NCBI GenBank assembly: GCA_017559995.1 | Contig: JAFYPP010000065.1 | Location: forward strand, 1 to 41,825 | DNA length: 41,825 bases | Direction: 5' to 3' | DNA from: Clostridia bacterium | GTDB lineage: Bacteria > Bacillota > Clostridia > Oscillospirales > Butyricicoccaceae | Shown: positions 16,764 to 24,908 of the stretch, piece by piece | How positions within the stretch are numbered: position 1 is the first letter of the stretch | How the letters are laid out: every line of letters begins with the position of its first letter | The notes under the pieces: model-generated | Databases searched by the model: none | Told to the model about the DNA's origin: nothing | The model's input: only the letters and a program-made list of their open reading frames with translations | Made by a program: the position numbers and the translations under genes

Positions 16764-17852
16764 ATGGGAAAATATGAAGCTGCCCCCAAGCACGTCGCGG
16801 CGTCCGGAGGCGGAAAAAAACGTATCGGCCTGTGGATCGCTCTGGCCGTTCTGGCTGTCCTGGTCGTTTGGGGCATTTGGTTCTTCACCACACCGCCGGA
16901 GCAGAAGCCGGTAGAAATGCCTCCCGAACCGGCTACGGCCCCGACCCAGCCTTCCCAGCCTTCTGACGTGCAGCCCACCCAGCCTGTGGAAGCACCTCCC
17001 ACCGGTGAGGAAGAGCGCCAGATGAAAAAAGGCTGGTACACCATCCTGCTGGCCGGCACCATGGACGGCTGGAACGCCGACACCATGATGCTGTGCTCCA
17101 TTGACAGTGTCAACGGCAAGGTCAAGCTGGTGTCCGTCAACCGTGACACTCAGGTGGACGCCCCCATCGACATTCCCAAGCTCAACGCCATGTACGGCTG
17201 GAAAAAGGGCGGTGACGAAGGCGCCGCCACCATGTGCGCAAAGATCACCGAGCTCACCGGCGTGCCCATCAACCAGTACGTGGTCATCGGCATGGAAGCC
17301 TTCAAGGAGATCATCGACATGATCGGCGGCGTGGATTACAACGTGCCCTTTGATATGTACCACAAGGATCTCAACCAGGATTATCACATCGACGTCAAGG
17401 CCGGTCAGCAGACCCTCTCCGGCTCCGAGGCCCTGCAGTTCGTCCGCTTCCGTTCCACTTCGGAAAACGACTTCGGCCGTGTGAACCGCCAGAAGGAGTT
17501 CCTCATCGCCACCATGAAGCAGGTGCTGAAGAAGTTCTCCCTGACCCAGATCGAAGGCTACATCGAGATCTTTAACAAGAACGTGGTCACCAACATGAGC
17601 GTGCAGGACATGGTGTGGTATTTCACCAACGTGGTGTCCAAGCTGGACTTTGACGAGGATGTCACCTCCGACACCCTGCCTTACGCCAAGACCGGCTACT
17701 GGACCAACGAAAACGCCAACCGCTACAAGCGCCAGTCCTATGTCTATCTGGATCCCGAGCAGATCGTGGAGTATGTCAACGAGAACCTCAATCCCTACAC
17801 CACCGACATCACCACCGACGAGCTGAACATCCCCCACTGGATCGACAACTAA
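16764..17852 (+). CDS. LCP (LytR-CpsA-Psr) family protein, cell-wall glycopolymer ligase
   Basis: LCP enzymes attach teichoic acid or capsule-like polymers from undecaprenyl-phosphate carriers to peptidoglycan outside the membrane. The 362-residue product has a short basic cytoplasmic end, one membrane helix (about residues 22-42), a Pro/Thr/Gln linker (about 43-80) and an LCP domain. Within it are VKLVSVNRDTQV (the conserved Arg-Asp pair), IGGVDYNVPFDMYH, SGSEALQFVRFRST, and DFGRVNRQKEFL with the conserved Arg residues. ATG 16764 is favoured over ATG 16758 because AGGAG lies 8 bases from it. A terminator follows, so it is probably monocistronic. Confidence 0.93.
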   Translation: MGKYEAAPKHVAASGGGKKRIGLWIALAVLAVLVVWGIWFFTTPPEQKPVEMPPEPATAPTQPSQPSDVQPTQPVEAPPTGEEERQMKKGWYTILLAGTMDGWNADTMMLCSIDSVNGKVKLVSVNRDTQVDAPIDIPKLNAMYGWKKGGDEGAATMCAKITELTGVPINQYVVIGMEAFKEIIDMIGGVDYNVPFDMYHKDLNQDYHIDVKAGQQTLSGSEALQFVRFRSTSENDFGRVNRQKEFLIATMKQVLKKFSLTQIEGYIEIFNKNVVTNMSVQDMVWYFTNVVSKLDFDEDVTSDTLPYAKTGYWTNENANRYKRQSYVYLDPEQIVEYVNENLNPYTTDITTDELNIPHWIDN

Positions 17853-17866
17853 AAAATCAAGAAAAT

Positions 17867-17898
17867 GCCCGGAAGGCTCTTCTTCCGGGCGTTTTTTT
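17867..17898 (+). terminator. Intrinsic terminator after the LCP gene
   Basis: Stem GCCCGGAAG / CTTCCGGGC with loop GCTCTT and a long T-run. Confidence 0.9.
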
Positions 17899-17899
17899 A

Positions 17900-17908
17900 T
17901 GGTATAAT
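17900..17908 (+). promoter_or_regulatory. Extended -10 promoter of the rRNA methyltransferase gene
   Basis: TGG followed by consensus TATAAT (17903-17908), right after the terminator T-run. No good -35 is visible because that position falls in the terminator stem. Confidence 0.6.
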
Positions 17909-17938
17909 CCCAAAAGCAACCAAAAAGGAGGGACCACC

Positions 17939-19069
17939 GTGGCACAGACCTGTCCTTATTATCCCAAATGCGGCGGCTGCACCTGCCGGCAACTGCCTTA
18001 TGCCCGGCAGCTGGAGCAAAAGACCGCTTACATACAGAAATTACTGGCCCCCTTCGGCGTGAAAGCCGTCCCCTGCCGGGGCGGCGCGGAGGATGCCTGC
18101 CGCAACAAGGTGCATCTGGCCTTTACGCTGGAGGCGGGTGCCGTGCGGGCCGGCTTTTTTGACAGCCGCACCCACCGGGTGGTGCCGGTGGCCAAGTGCC
18201 CCATGCACGGCGACTGGTATGAAAAACTGGTGACCGCCGTGGAGGCATGGGCGGCCCAGTGCCGCATCCGGCCCTACGATCCCCGGACGGGGAAGGGAAG
18301 CCTGCGGTTCGTGGCGGCCCGTTATCTGGGCGAGCGGCTGATGGTCACTGTGGTGAGCCAGCTGCCCAAGCTGCCCGGTCTGGACAAGCTGCACGCCGCC
18401 CTGGAGGCGGTCTTTGGCCCCACCGCTCTGTGGCTCAATGTCAACGACCGCCGGGACAGCGCGGTGTTTTCCCGCAATTTCCGTCATATCGCCGGCCCCA
18501 AAAAGCTGCGGGGCACCATGCTGGATGTGGCCTTTGAACTGAGTCCCGACGCCTTTTTCCAGGTGAATACCCAGGTGGCGGAAATGATGTACAGCCGCAT
18601 CCTGCAGCTGGCCAAGGAGATCGCTCCCGCCACCGTGGTGGATGCCTACAGCGGCATCGGCATCACGTCGTTGCTGTTCGCCCGGGCGGGGATGCAGGTG
18701 ACTTCGGTGGAGCAGGTGCCTTCCGCCGTGGAGGACGCCAAGTCCATGGCCAAGTATAACAAGCTGGACGGCAAGGTGCGGGCACTGTGCGGCGACTGCG
18801 CCAAGGTTCTGCCCAAACTGCACCCCAAGGGCGACACCCTGTTTTTCGTGGATCCGCCCCGCCGGGGTCTGGGGGAGAGCGTCTGCCGCACCATCGCGGA
18901 GTTTTCTCCCAAATACGTACTGTACCTGTCCTGCGGCCCCGAGGCCCTGGCCGAGGATATCCGCCGCCTGCAAAAGGGCGGCTATAGGCTGAAGCTGGCC
19001 GAGCCCTACGACCTGTTCCCCCACACCGACCACGTGGAGACCATCTGCCTGCTGGAGAGGGTATGGTAA
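17939..19069 (+). CDS. rlmD: 23S rRNA (uracil-C5) methyltransferase, RlmC/RlmD family
   Basis: SAM-dependent m5U methyltransferase of 23S rRNA. It starts at GTG 17939 after AAAAAGGAGGGA. Cys5, Cys11 and Cys14 in CPYYPKCGGC are three 4Fe-4S ligands; the fourth is probably the Cys of VAKCPMH. The SAM site is DAYSGIGITSLLFARAG, followed by VDPPRRGLGES. The catalytic Cys332 lies in LSCGPEAL (usually SCNP) and the general base Glu367 in HTDHVETICLL. At 376 residues it lacks the N-terminal TRAM domain, an architecture like E. coli RlmC rather than RlmD. The target uridine is therefore uncertain and the symbol follows common database usage. Confidence 0.9.
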   Translation: MAQTCPYYPKCGGCTCRQLPYARQLEQKTAYIQKLLAPFGVKAVPCRGGAEDACRNKVHLAFTLEAGAVRAGFFDSRTHRVVPVAKCPMHGDWYEKLVTAVEAWAAQCRIRPYDPRTGKGSLRFVAARYLGERLMVTVVSQLPKLPGLDKLHAALEAVFGPTALWLNVNDRRDSAVFSRNFRHIAGPKKLRGTMLDVAFELSPDAFFQVNTQVAEMMYSRILQLAKEIAPATVVDAYSGIGITSLLFARAGMQVTSVEQVPSAVEDAKSMAKYNKLDGKVRALCGDCAKVLPKLHPKGDTLFFVDPPRRGLGESVCRTIAEFSPKYVLYLSCGPEALAEDIRRLQKGGYRLKLAEPYDLFPHTDHVETICLLERVW

Positions 19070-19128
19070 TTTGAGTATCCGACGAGGCGTGACTTGCGGA
19101 AAAAAGAACAAAACCGACGGGGTGTTTT

Positions 19129-19710
19129 ATGAAACTTTTACTTCTCCTTGCCAAAGGGTTTGAAACCATGGAGGCCAGCGTCTTTATCGATGTGATGGGC
19201 TGGGCCAAAATTGATCACGGCCACGATGTGCAGGTGGTCACCTGCGGCTTTCAAAAGACCGTGGTCAGCGCCTTTGGCCTCCCGGTGACCGTGGACGTGC
19301 TGCTGAAAGACGTCCGCGCGGAGGATTACGACGCGCTGGCCATCCCGGGCGGCTTTGCGGAATACGGTTTTTACGAGGAAGCCTTTTCCGATGAAACCGC
19401 CCAGCTGATCCGCTGCTTTCACCGACAGGGCAAATGGATCGCAAGCGTTTGCGTGGGCGCGCTCCCCATTGCCTGGAGCGGCATTTTGAAAGGAAAGAAA
19501 GCCACCACCTATCACCTGAACGGCGGTCTGCGGCAAAAACAGCTGGCGGAATACGGCGTGGAGGTGGTCAATGAGCCGGTGGTGTGTACCGACCGCATCA
19601 TCACCTCCTACTGCCCCCAGACCGCGCCGGAGGTCGCCTTCGTTTTGCTGGAAGGGCTGATCGGCAGGGAACCTATGCTCGTGGTCAAAACGGCCATGGG
19701 TTTTGTGTAA
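19129..19710 (+). CDS. DJ-1/PfpI family protein
   Basis: 193 residues with a flavodoxin-like DJ-1/ThiJ fold: LLLLAKGFETMEASVF with the conserved active-site Glu (Glu12/Glu15 region), ALAIPGGF, and the nucleophile elbow ASVCVGALP with Cys108, followed by KATTYHLN. The family includes chaperone/deglycase-like proteins, 4-methyl-5-thiazole-phosphate-related ThiJ members and glyoxalase III; substrate cannot be read here. It is preceded by about 60 bp after rlmD with GACGGGGTGTTTT before the ATG. The MFS gene begins 25 bp later and is probably co-transcribed. Confidence 0.9.
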   Translation: MKLLLLLAKGFETMEASVFIDVMGWAKIDHGHDVQVVTCGFQKTVVSAFGLPVTVDVLLKDVRAEDYDALAIPGGFAEYGFYEEAFSDETAQLIRCFHRQGKWIASVCVGALPIAWSGILKGKKATTYHLNGGLRQKQLAEYGVEVVNEPVVCTDRIITSYCPQTAPEVAFVLLEGLIGREPMLVVKTAMGFV

Positions 19711-19735
19711 GTCAACAGAAAGAAGTGACAGTTCT

Positions 19736-20929
19736 ATGGAAAAATTAAGATCCCTCTTCAAAGAGGATTCCCGGTTTAAAGTGCTGCTGATCTCGGTGCT
19801 CATCACCGGCCTGTCCTACGGCCTGTATAAGGGCATGCTGGACAACTTCCTTGCCGAGATCGTGGGCATGGGCGAGATGGACCGCGGCGTCACCGAGTTC
19901 TTCCGGGAACTGCCCGGCATCCTGCTGGTGCTCATTCTGGCGGCCTTTTATATGCTGTCCGCCGAAAGCCTGTACAAGATCGGCGCCGTCATCATGCTGG
20001 CCGGTATGGCCATGCACGCCGTGCTGCCGCCCACCAAGGTACTGGCCACCCTGGCCATCTGCACCTACTCGCTGGGTGAACACATCCAGCTGGGCATGAA
20101 AAACACCCTTGCCCTGGAGTACGCCAAACCGGGCAAAGGCGGTACTGTGCTGGGCGTCCAAAGCTCCACCAGCCAGATCGGCACGCTGATCGGCTATCTG
20201 GTCATCGTGGCGGCCTTCACTCTGGGCACCGGCGGCGCGCAGACCTATAGCACCTTCTTCATCGCCGCCGCCGTTCTGGCCGGCGCCAGCGCGGTGTTCT
20301 CCCTGCGCATCACCGGACAGAGCCGCACCGACGAAAACAAGCGCCGGTTCTATTTCCACAAAAAGTACAAAAAGTACTATATGCTGGAGATGTTCTACGG
20401 CGCCCGCAAGCAGGTGTTCTTCACCTTCGGCCCCTATGTGCTCATCCTGTTCTACGGCGCCAGCGCCGCCGCCATCAGCCTGCTGCACGCCGTCTGCTCG
20501 ATAGCCGGATTCTTCCTGTCGCCGGTGGTGGGCCGCATCATCGACAAGGTGGGCTACAAGGCCGTCATGGTAGCCGACACCCTCATCCTGGTGATCGTCT
20601 GTTTCTTCTACGGCTTCGCCCATGAGCTGTTCCCCAAGGATATCGCCTTTATCGTGTGCTGCGTCAACTACGTGCTGGACAGCATCATTTCGCTGGCGGC
20701 CATGGCCTCCAACGTGTACGTGCAGGATCTGGCCGACGACCAGAACGAAGTCAAGGCCACCATCTCCACCGGCGTGTCCATCAACCACGTCATCACCATT
20801 TTCATCGCCCTGTGCGGCGGCTGGATCTGGCAGGCGCTGGGCATCAAGACCCTGTTCATGCTGTCTGCCGTGCTGGGTCTGTGCAACAGCGCTTACGCCG
20901 CCACCATCAAGACCGGGAAAAAGGCATAA
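19736..20929 (+). CDS. Major facilitator superfamily transporter
   Basis: 397 residues with about twelve membrane helices. Visible features are ITGLSYGLYKGMLDNFLAEI at the first helix, a central cytoplasmic loop rich in basic residues (GQSRTDENKRRF, FHKKYKKYY) between the two halves, and VVGRIIDKVGYKAVMV, a variant of the MFS loop motif. Start 19736 is taken over the upstream GTG/ATG because a GAAAGAAGTGA site precedes it and the N-terminus then aligns with a normal cytoplasmic tail. It has no recognisable specificity motif. A shared terminator separates it from the convergent rnpB. Confidence 0.86.
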   Translation: MEKLRSLFKEDSRFKVLLISVLITGLSYGLYKGMLDNFLAEIVGMGEMDRGVTEFFRELPGILLVLILAAFYMLSAESLYKIGAVIMLAGMAMHAVLPPTKVLATLAICTYSLGEHIQLGMKNTLALEYAKPGKGGTVLGVQSSTSQIGTLIGYLVIVAAFTLGTGGAQTYSTFFIAAAVLAGASAVFSLRITGQSRTDENKRRFYFHKKYKKYYMLEMFYGARKQVFFTFGPYVLILFYGASAAAISLLHAVCSIAGFFLSPVVGRIIDKVGYKAVMVADTLILVIVCFFYGFAHELFPKDIAFIVCCVNYVLDSIISLAAMASNVYVQDLADDQNEVKATISTGVSINHVITIFIALCGGWIWQALGIKTLFMLSAVLGLCNSAYAATIKTGKKA

Positions 20930-20940
20930 TGAAAAAGAAA

Positions 20941-20966
20941 AAAGCACCCGCTGAGGGTGCTTTTTT
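20941..20966. terminator. Bidirectional terminator between the MFS gene and rnpB
   Basis: Stem AAAGCACCC / GGGTGCTTT around GCTGA, with A- and T-runs at both ends. Confidence 0.9.
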
Positions 20967-20970
20967 CATA

Positions 20971-21309
20971 TCTGCAGTGAGCCTATAAGCCGGGTTCTGT
21001 GGTCGGCAGCCATCTATCTGGGACGGACATTGCTGCCCGCCTCAAGCCACCTGTCCGGAGATTGGCCGAGCAAGCCGTAGCCCCCGAGTCGGTGTTGCTT
21101 CGGATAGAGTTTACAGGATGGAACTGTTACCAGCCCCACCGGTGGGCTCTTACCCCACCTTTCCACCCTTACCCCGTAAAACGGGGCGGTCTATTTCTGT
21201 TGCACTTGTCCGGCGGTCGCCCGCGGCCGATGTTATCGGTTATCCTGCTCTGTGAAGCCCGGACTTTCCTCACAGGGTCTCCCCTGCGCGGCTGCCCGGC
21301 CCGCTGCCG
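20971..21309 (-). ncRNA. rnpB: RNase P RNA, bacterial class A
   Basis: Read on the minus strand, the catalytic RNA that matures tRNA 5' ends. Conserved elements appear in order: GAGGAAAGTCCGGGCTTC (5' core), GGTAAGGGTGGAAAGGTG and GGTAAGAGCCCACC (middle core), and ACAGAACCCGGCTTATAGG (3' core). The predicted P1 helix pairs about 21298-21309 with 20972-20983 (10 of 12 positions), which sets both ends. Length about 339 nt is normal. It has a near-consensus promoter 5 bases upstream and shares the terminator with the convergent MFS gene. Confidence 0.96.
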
Positions 21310-21313
21310 TTTT

Positions 21314-21342
21314 ATTCTATCAGCGGAGGGGGCAAATGTCAA
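21314..21342 (-). promoter_or_regulatory. Promoter of rnpB
   Basis: On the minus strand TTGACA (21342-21337), exactly 17 bp, then TAGAAT (21319-21314), directly before the RNA 5' end. Confidence 0.9.
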
Positions 21343-21386
21343 GGCAGCTTTTGGCAGGGCGGGGGCGAAAGACCCGCTCTTTTTTG

Positions 21387-21415
21387 TTGCACACCGGCCC
21401 GGATTGGGATATAAT
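21387..21415 (+). promoter_or_regulatory. Promoter of murD and possibly the M42 genes
   Basis: TTGCAC (21387-21392), 17 bp, then consensus TATAAT (21410-21415). Confidence 0.85.
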
Positions 21416-21450
21416 GAGAAAAGAGATTTTCTGCCGGGAGGCGATTTGAC

Positions 21451-22824
21451 TTGACGTTACAGCAATATCTGGCGGACCTGAAGGGAAAACAGGTCACCGT
21501 CATCGGCATCGGCGTTTCCAACCGCCCGCTGCTGCGGCTGCTGGCCCAGGCGGGAGCCGTTGTCACGGCCAGAGATAAAAAGACCGAAGACCAGCTGGGC
21601 GACATCGTGCCCCAGCTGAAGGAATGGGGCGTCCGGCTGGTGCTGGGCGACGATTATATGGAAAACATCCGTGGCGATGTGGTGTTCCGCACCCCCGGCC
21701 TGCGGCCCGACCATCCCGGTTTGCTGGCTGCCGCCCGGAGCGGCGCCCTTGTCACCTCCGAGATGGAAGTGTTTTTCGACGTGTGCCCCTGCCCGGTGAT
21801 CGCCGTCACCGGCAGTGACGGCAAAACCACCACCACCAGCATCATCGCCGAAATGCTGAAGGCCGCCGGCAGGACCGTGTGGCTGGGCGGCAACATCGGC
21901 ACGCCCCTGCTGGATCAGGCGGACAACATGACCCCCGACCACGTGGCCGTGCTGGAGCTGTCCTCCTTCCAGCTGATGAGCATGAAAAAGACCCCCTCGG
22001 TGGCGGTCATCACCAACCTCAGCCCCAACCATCTGGATTGGCACCGGGACTTTGCCGAGTATGTGGAGGCCAAGTGCAACCTCTTCAAGCAGCAGGGCAA
22101 ACAGGATGTGCTGGTGCTCAACTACGACAACCTGCCCTCCCGGGAACTGGCGGAAAAGGCCCCCGGCCGGGTGCGGTTCTTCTCCGGACAGAGCATACCC
22201 GTACCCGACGGCGTGTGGCTGAAAAACGGCACCCTGCTGGACAACGGTGAGGCCGTCATGGACGCCGCCGATATCCGCATCCCCGGTATGCACAATGTGG
22301 AAAATTATATGGCGGCCTGCGCCGCCCTTAAGGGCATCGTGCCCCATGCGGTGATGCTGCAGGTGGCAAAGGCCTTCAACGGCGTGGAGCACCGGCTGGA
22401 GCTCACCCGTGAGCGAAACGGCGTCCGCTATTACAACGACTCCATCGCCAGCAGCCCCACCCGCACCATGGCGGGCCTCAAGTGCTTCCCGGCGGATAAG
22501 ATCATTCTCATCGCCGGCGGCTATGACAAGCACATCCCCTTTGACGAACTGGGCGAAGCGCTGCCCACCGCCGTCAAGACCGTTCTGCTGTGCGGCGCCA
22601 CCGCCGACAAGATCGAAGCCGCTATCAAGGCCGCTCCCGGTTACGCCCCCGGCAAGCCCCTGCTGATGCGGTTCAGCAAGCTGGACGACGTGGTGGCATG
22701 GGCCGGCGAAAACGCCCGGGAGGGCGACATCGTCCTGTTCAGCCCCGCCTGCGCGTCCTTTGATCAGTTCCCCAATTTTATGGCAAGAGGCCGATATTTT
22801 AAGGAAAAAGTCAACCAACTGTAA
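21451..22824 (+). CDS. murD: UDP-N-acetylmuramoylalanine--D-glutamate ligase
   Basis: MurD adds D-Glu to UDP-MurNAc-L-Ala in the cytoplasmic phase of peptidoglycan synthesis. The 457-residue product has the N-terminal Rossmann-like domain (VTVIGIGVSN), and the central ATP site VTGSDGKTTTT with Lys125. Further family segments are LGGNIGTPLLD, ELSSFQL, ITNLSPNHLDWH, the carbamoylated-Lys region, HRLEL, YNDSIASSPTRTMAGL and the C-terminal SPACASFDQFPNFMARG. It starts at TTG 21451, with CGGGAGGCG 9 bases upstream. It stands outside any cell-wall cluster here, and the M42 genes follow after 21 bp. Confidence 0.96.
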   Translation: MTLQQYLADLKGKQVTVIGIGVSNRPLLRLLAQAGAVVTARDKKTEDQLGDIVPQLKEWGVRLVLGDDYMENIRGDVVFRTPGLRPDHPGLLAAARSGALVTSEMEVFFDVCPCPVIAVTGSDGKTTTTSIIAEMLKAAGRTVWLGGNIGTPLLDQADNMTPDHVAVLELSSFQLMSMKKTPSVAVITNLSPNHLDWHRDFAEYVEAKCNLFKQQGKQDVLVLNYDNLPSRELAEKAPGRVRFFSGQSIPVPDGVWLKNGTLLDNGEAVMDAADIRIPGMHNVENYMAACAALKGIVPHAVMLQVAKAFNGVEHRLELTRERNGVRYYNDSIASSPTRTMAGLKCFPADKIILIAGGYDKHIPFDELGEALPTAVKTVLLCGATADKIEAAIKAAPGYAPGKPLLMRFSKLDDVVAWAGENAREGDIVLFSPACASFDQFPNFMARGRYFKEKVNQL

Positions 22825-22845
22825 ATAGAAAGAGGTGTTTTGGTT

Positions 22846-23877
22846 TTGACATTGGCAGATAAGATCAAGAAGCTTACCAATGCCTACGGCGTGTCCGGCG
22901 ATGAGTTCCGGGTGGCGAAGATCGCCGCCGAACTGATGGCGCCCTACTGCGACCGTGTGGAGACCGACGATTTTGGCAACGTGTTCGGCTACCGTGACTG
23001 CGGCATTCCCGGCGCCAAGACGGTGATGCTGGATGCCCACATTGACCAGATCGGCTTCCTGGTCACCGAAGTGACCAAGGAAGGCTTCCTGCGGTTCACC
23101 ACCGTGGGCGGCGTGGATCAGCGTATGCTGCTGGGCAGCGAACTGACCGTCCTCACCAAGAAGGGCCCCATCCTGGGCATCGTGGCGGCCATCCCGCCCC
23201 ATCTCCAGAAGGCCGGCGATGACAAGAAGTCCGTGCCCATCCCCGAGATGGTGGTGGACATCGGCATGACCGGCGAACAGGCCAAGAAGGCCGTCGCCGT
23301 GGGCGACTACATGGCCTTCGCCAACGACGCCATGGAGCTGCAGGGCGGCGCTTTGTGCGGCAAGGCCTTTGACGACCGCGCCTGTTTGGTGTGCCTGCTC
23401 CATACCATGGAGCTGCTGCAGGGCAAGCCTCTGGCCGTCAATGTGGTGGTCAGCGCCACCACCAAGGAAGAGACCGGCTTCCAGGGCGGCATTTCCGCCG
23501 GCTTCAAGGTGCAGCCCGAGTACGCCATCGCCGTGGACGTGACCCACGCCCGTACCGGCGACGCCCCCGAAGTCATCTGCAAGCTGGGCGACGGCCCCGA
23601 TATTGACGTGGGTTCCAACAGCAATCCCAGATTTGCCCGCCGGATGATCGAGGTGGCCCGTGCCAAGCAGATCCCCCATACGGTCACCGCCTGTCCCTCC
23701 GCCAGCGGCACCAACGCCTGGCCCATCCAGATGCAGGGTCAGGGCATCACCACCCTGGTGGTCTCTCTGCCGCTGAAGTATATGCACTCTCCTGTGGAGA
23801 TGCTGCGCATGAGCGACGTGAAGAACGTGGGCAAGCTGCTGGCCGCCTTTATCGAGAACTTTGACGGGAGGCTGTAA
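22846..23877 (+). CDS. M42 family metallopeptidase, copy 1 of 4
   Basis: M42 enzymes are cobalt/zinc aminopeptidases that form large tetrahedral (TET) shells degrading peptides. This 343-residue protein has the full ligand set: His65 and Asp67 in DAHIDQIGF, the bridging Asp in KAFDDRAC, Glu208-Glu209 in TTKEETGF (catalytic base and ligand), Asp in AIAVDVTHA and His314 in KYMHSPVEM. The start is TTG 22846, because AGAGGTG lies 8 bases away; TTG 22840 is too close. Its middle and C-terminal segments (GSNSNPRFARRMIEVA, ACPSASGTNAW) differ clearly from those of the other three copies, so it is a separate subfamily. Confidence 0.93.
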   Translation: MTLADKIKKLTNAYGVSGDEFRVAKIAAELMAPYCDRVETDDFGNVFGYRDCGIPGAKTVMLDAHIDQIGFLVTEVTKEGFLRFTTVGGVDQRMLLGSELTVLTKKGPILGIVAAIPPHLQKAGDDKKSVPIPEMVVDIGMTGEQAKKAVAVGDYMAFANDAMELQGGALCGKAFDDRACLVCLLHTMELLQGKPLAVNVVVSATTKEETGFQGGISAGFKVQPEYAIAVDVTHARTGDAPEVICKLGDGPDIDVGSNSNPRFARRMIEVARAKQIPHTVTACPSASGTNAWPIQMQGQGITTLVVSLPLKYMHSPVEMLRMSDVKNVGKLLAAFIENFDGRL

Positions 23878-23879
23878 GC

Positions 23880-24908
23880 ATGAAAGAATTACTGAAGAAG
23901 CTCTGTGAGCTGGACGGCGTTCCCGGTTACGAGGACGAGGTCCGCGCGTTTATCGAAGAGCAGGTCAAGCCCTACGCCACCTCCATGGAAGTGGACCCCG
24001 TGGGCAACCTGATCGTGTTCAAAAAGGGCGCCAAGGAGCGCAAGCGCCCCCTGCTGCTGATGGCTCATATGGACGAAGTGGGCTTTTTGGTGAAGGACAT
24101 CACCTCGGACGGTATGCTCAAGCTGGCCCCCGCCGGCGGCATCGACCCCCGTGTGCTCATCGGCCGCCGTATGCGTGTGGGTGAAAAGAAGATCCCCGGC
24201 ATCATCTCCCTGAAGGCCATCCACCTGACCACCCCCGAGGAGCGCAAGGTGGCTCCCGGCATCGGCAGTCTGTACATCGACATCGGCTGCACCAAGAAGG
24301 AGCAGGCGGAGGAACTGGTCATGCGCGGCGACCCCGCCATGTTTGACAGCAAGTTCCTGGAGTTCGGCGTGGACTGCGTCAAGGCAAAGGCCATTGACGA
24401 CCGTGTGGGCTGCGCCGTTATGATGGAACTGCTCAAGCAGGATCTGCCCTACGATACTTATTTCGCCTTTGTGGTGGCCGAGGAGATCGGCTCCCGCGGC
24501 GCTACCGTTGCCGCTCAGCGGGTGGCCCCCGGCTGCGTGGTGGCCATCGAAGGCACCACCGCCGCCGATATGCCCGACGTGGCGCCCCATAAGCAGTCCA
24601 CCGTCCAGCGTCAGGGCGCCGTCGTGTCCCTGATGGACAAGGGCACCGTCTACAACCGGGAGTTCCGTGAGCGGGTACTGGCCGAGGCCGACGCCCAGGG
24701 CGTCAAGTGGCAGTACCGCAAGAGCGCCAACGGCGGCACCGATGCCCGTGTTGGCACCACCTGCGGCTCCGCCGCCATCGCCTTTGGTCTGGCCGCCCCC
24801 GTCCGTTATATCCACTGTGCCTGCAACGTGGCCTATCTCCCCGATCTGGAGGAAGTCCGCAAGCTGGCCGAGATCGTTATCAAGGAAGCAGGTGAACTGG
24901 ATGTTTGA
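23880..24908 (+). CDS. M42 family metallopeptidase, copy 2 of 4
   Basis: 342 residues beginning 2 bp after copy 1, with GGGAGGC as ribosome site. It has MAHMDEVGFL (His, Asp), KAIDDRVGC (bridging Asp), VAEEIGSRGA (Glu pair), and a C-terminal VRYIHCACNV (His). The fifth ligand position reads AIEGTTAAD, with Glu where the other three copies have Asp; a carboxylate is kept but the site is altered. Family members of this type include FrvX/glutamyl aminopeptidase-like enzymes. It overlaps copy 3 by 8 bp, so translation is coupled. Confidence 0.92.
   Translation: MKELLKKLCELDGVPGYEDEVRAFIEEQVKPYATSMEVDPVGNLIVFKKGAKERKRPLLLMAHMDEVGFLVKDITSDGMLKLAPAGGIDPRVLIGRRMRVGEKKIPGIISLKAIHLTTPEERKVAPGIGSLYIDIGCTKKEQAEELVMRGDPAMFDSKFLEFGVDCVKAKAIDDRVGCAVMMELLKQDLPYDTYFAFVVAEEIGSRGATVAAQRVAPGCVVAIEGTTAADMPDVAPHKQSTVQRQGAVVSLMDKGTVYNREFRERVLAEADAQGVKWQYRKSANGGTDARVGTTCGSAAIAFGLAAPVRYIHCACNVAYLPDLEEVRKLAEIVIKEAGELDV

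Noticed and set aside
21457..23787. A 776-codon open frame opposite murD and the first M42 gene
   Set aside because: Same antisense artefact: composition is biased, no start signal, no recognisable domain, and it spans two real genes.
24667..24900. An N-terminal extension of the third M42 peptidase
   Set aside because: This stretch is the end of the second M42 gene in another frame; the ATG at 24901 gives the normal family length.
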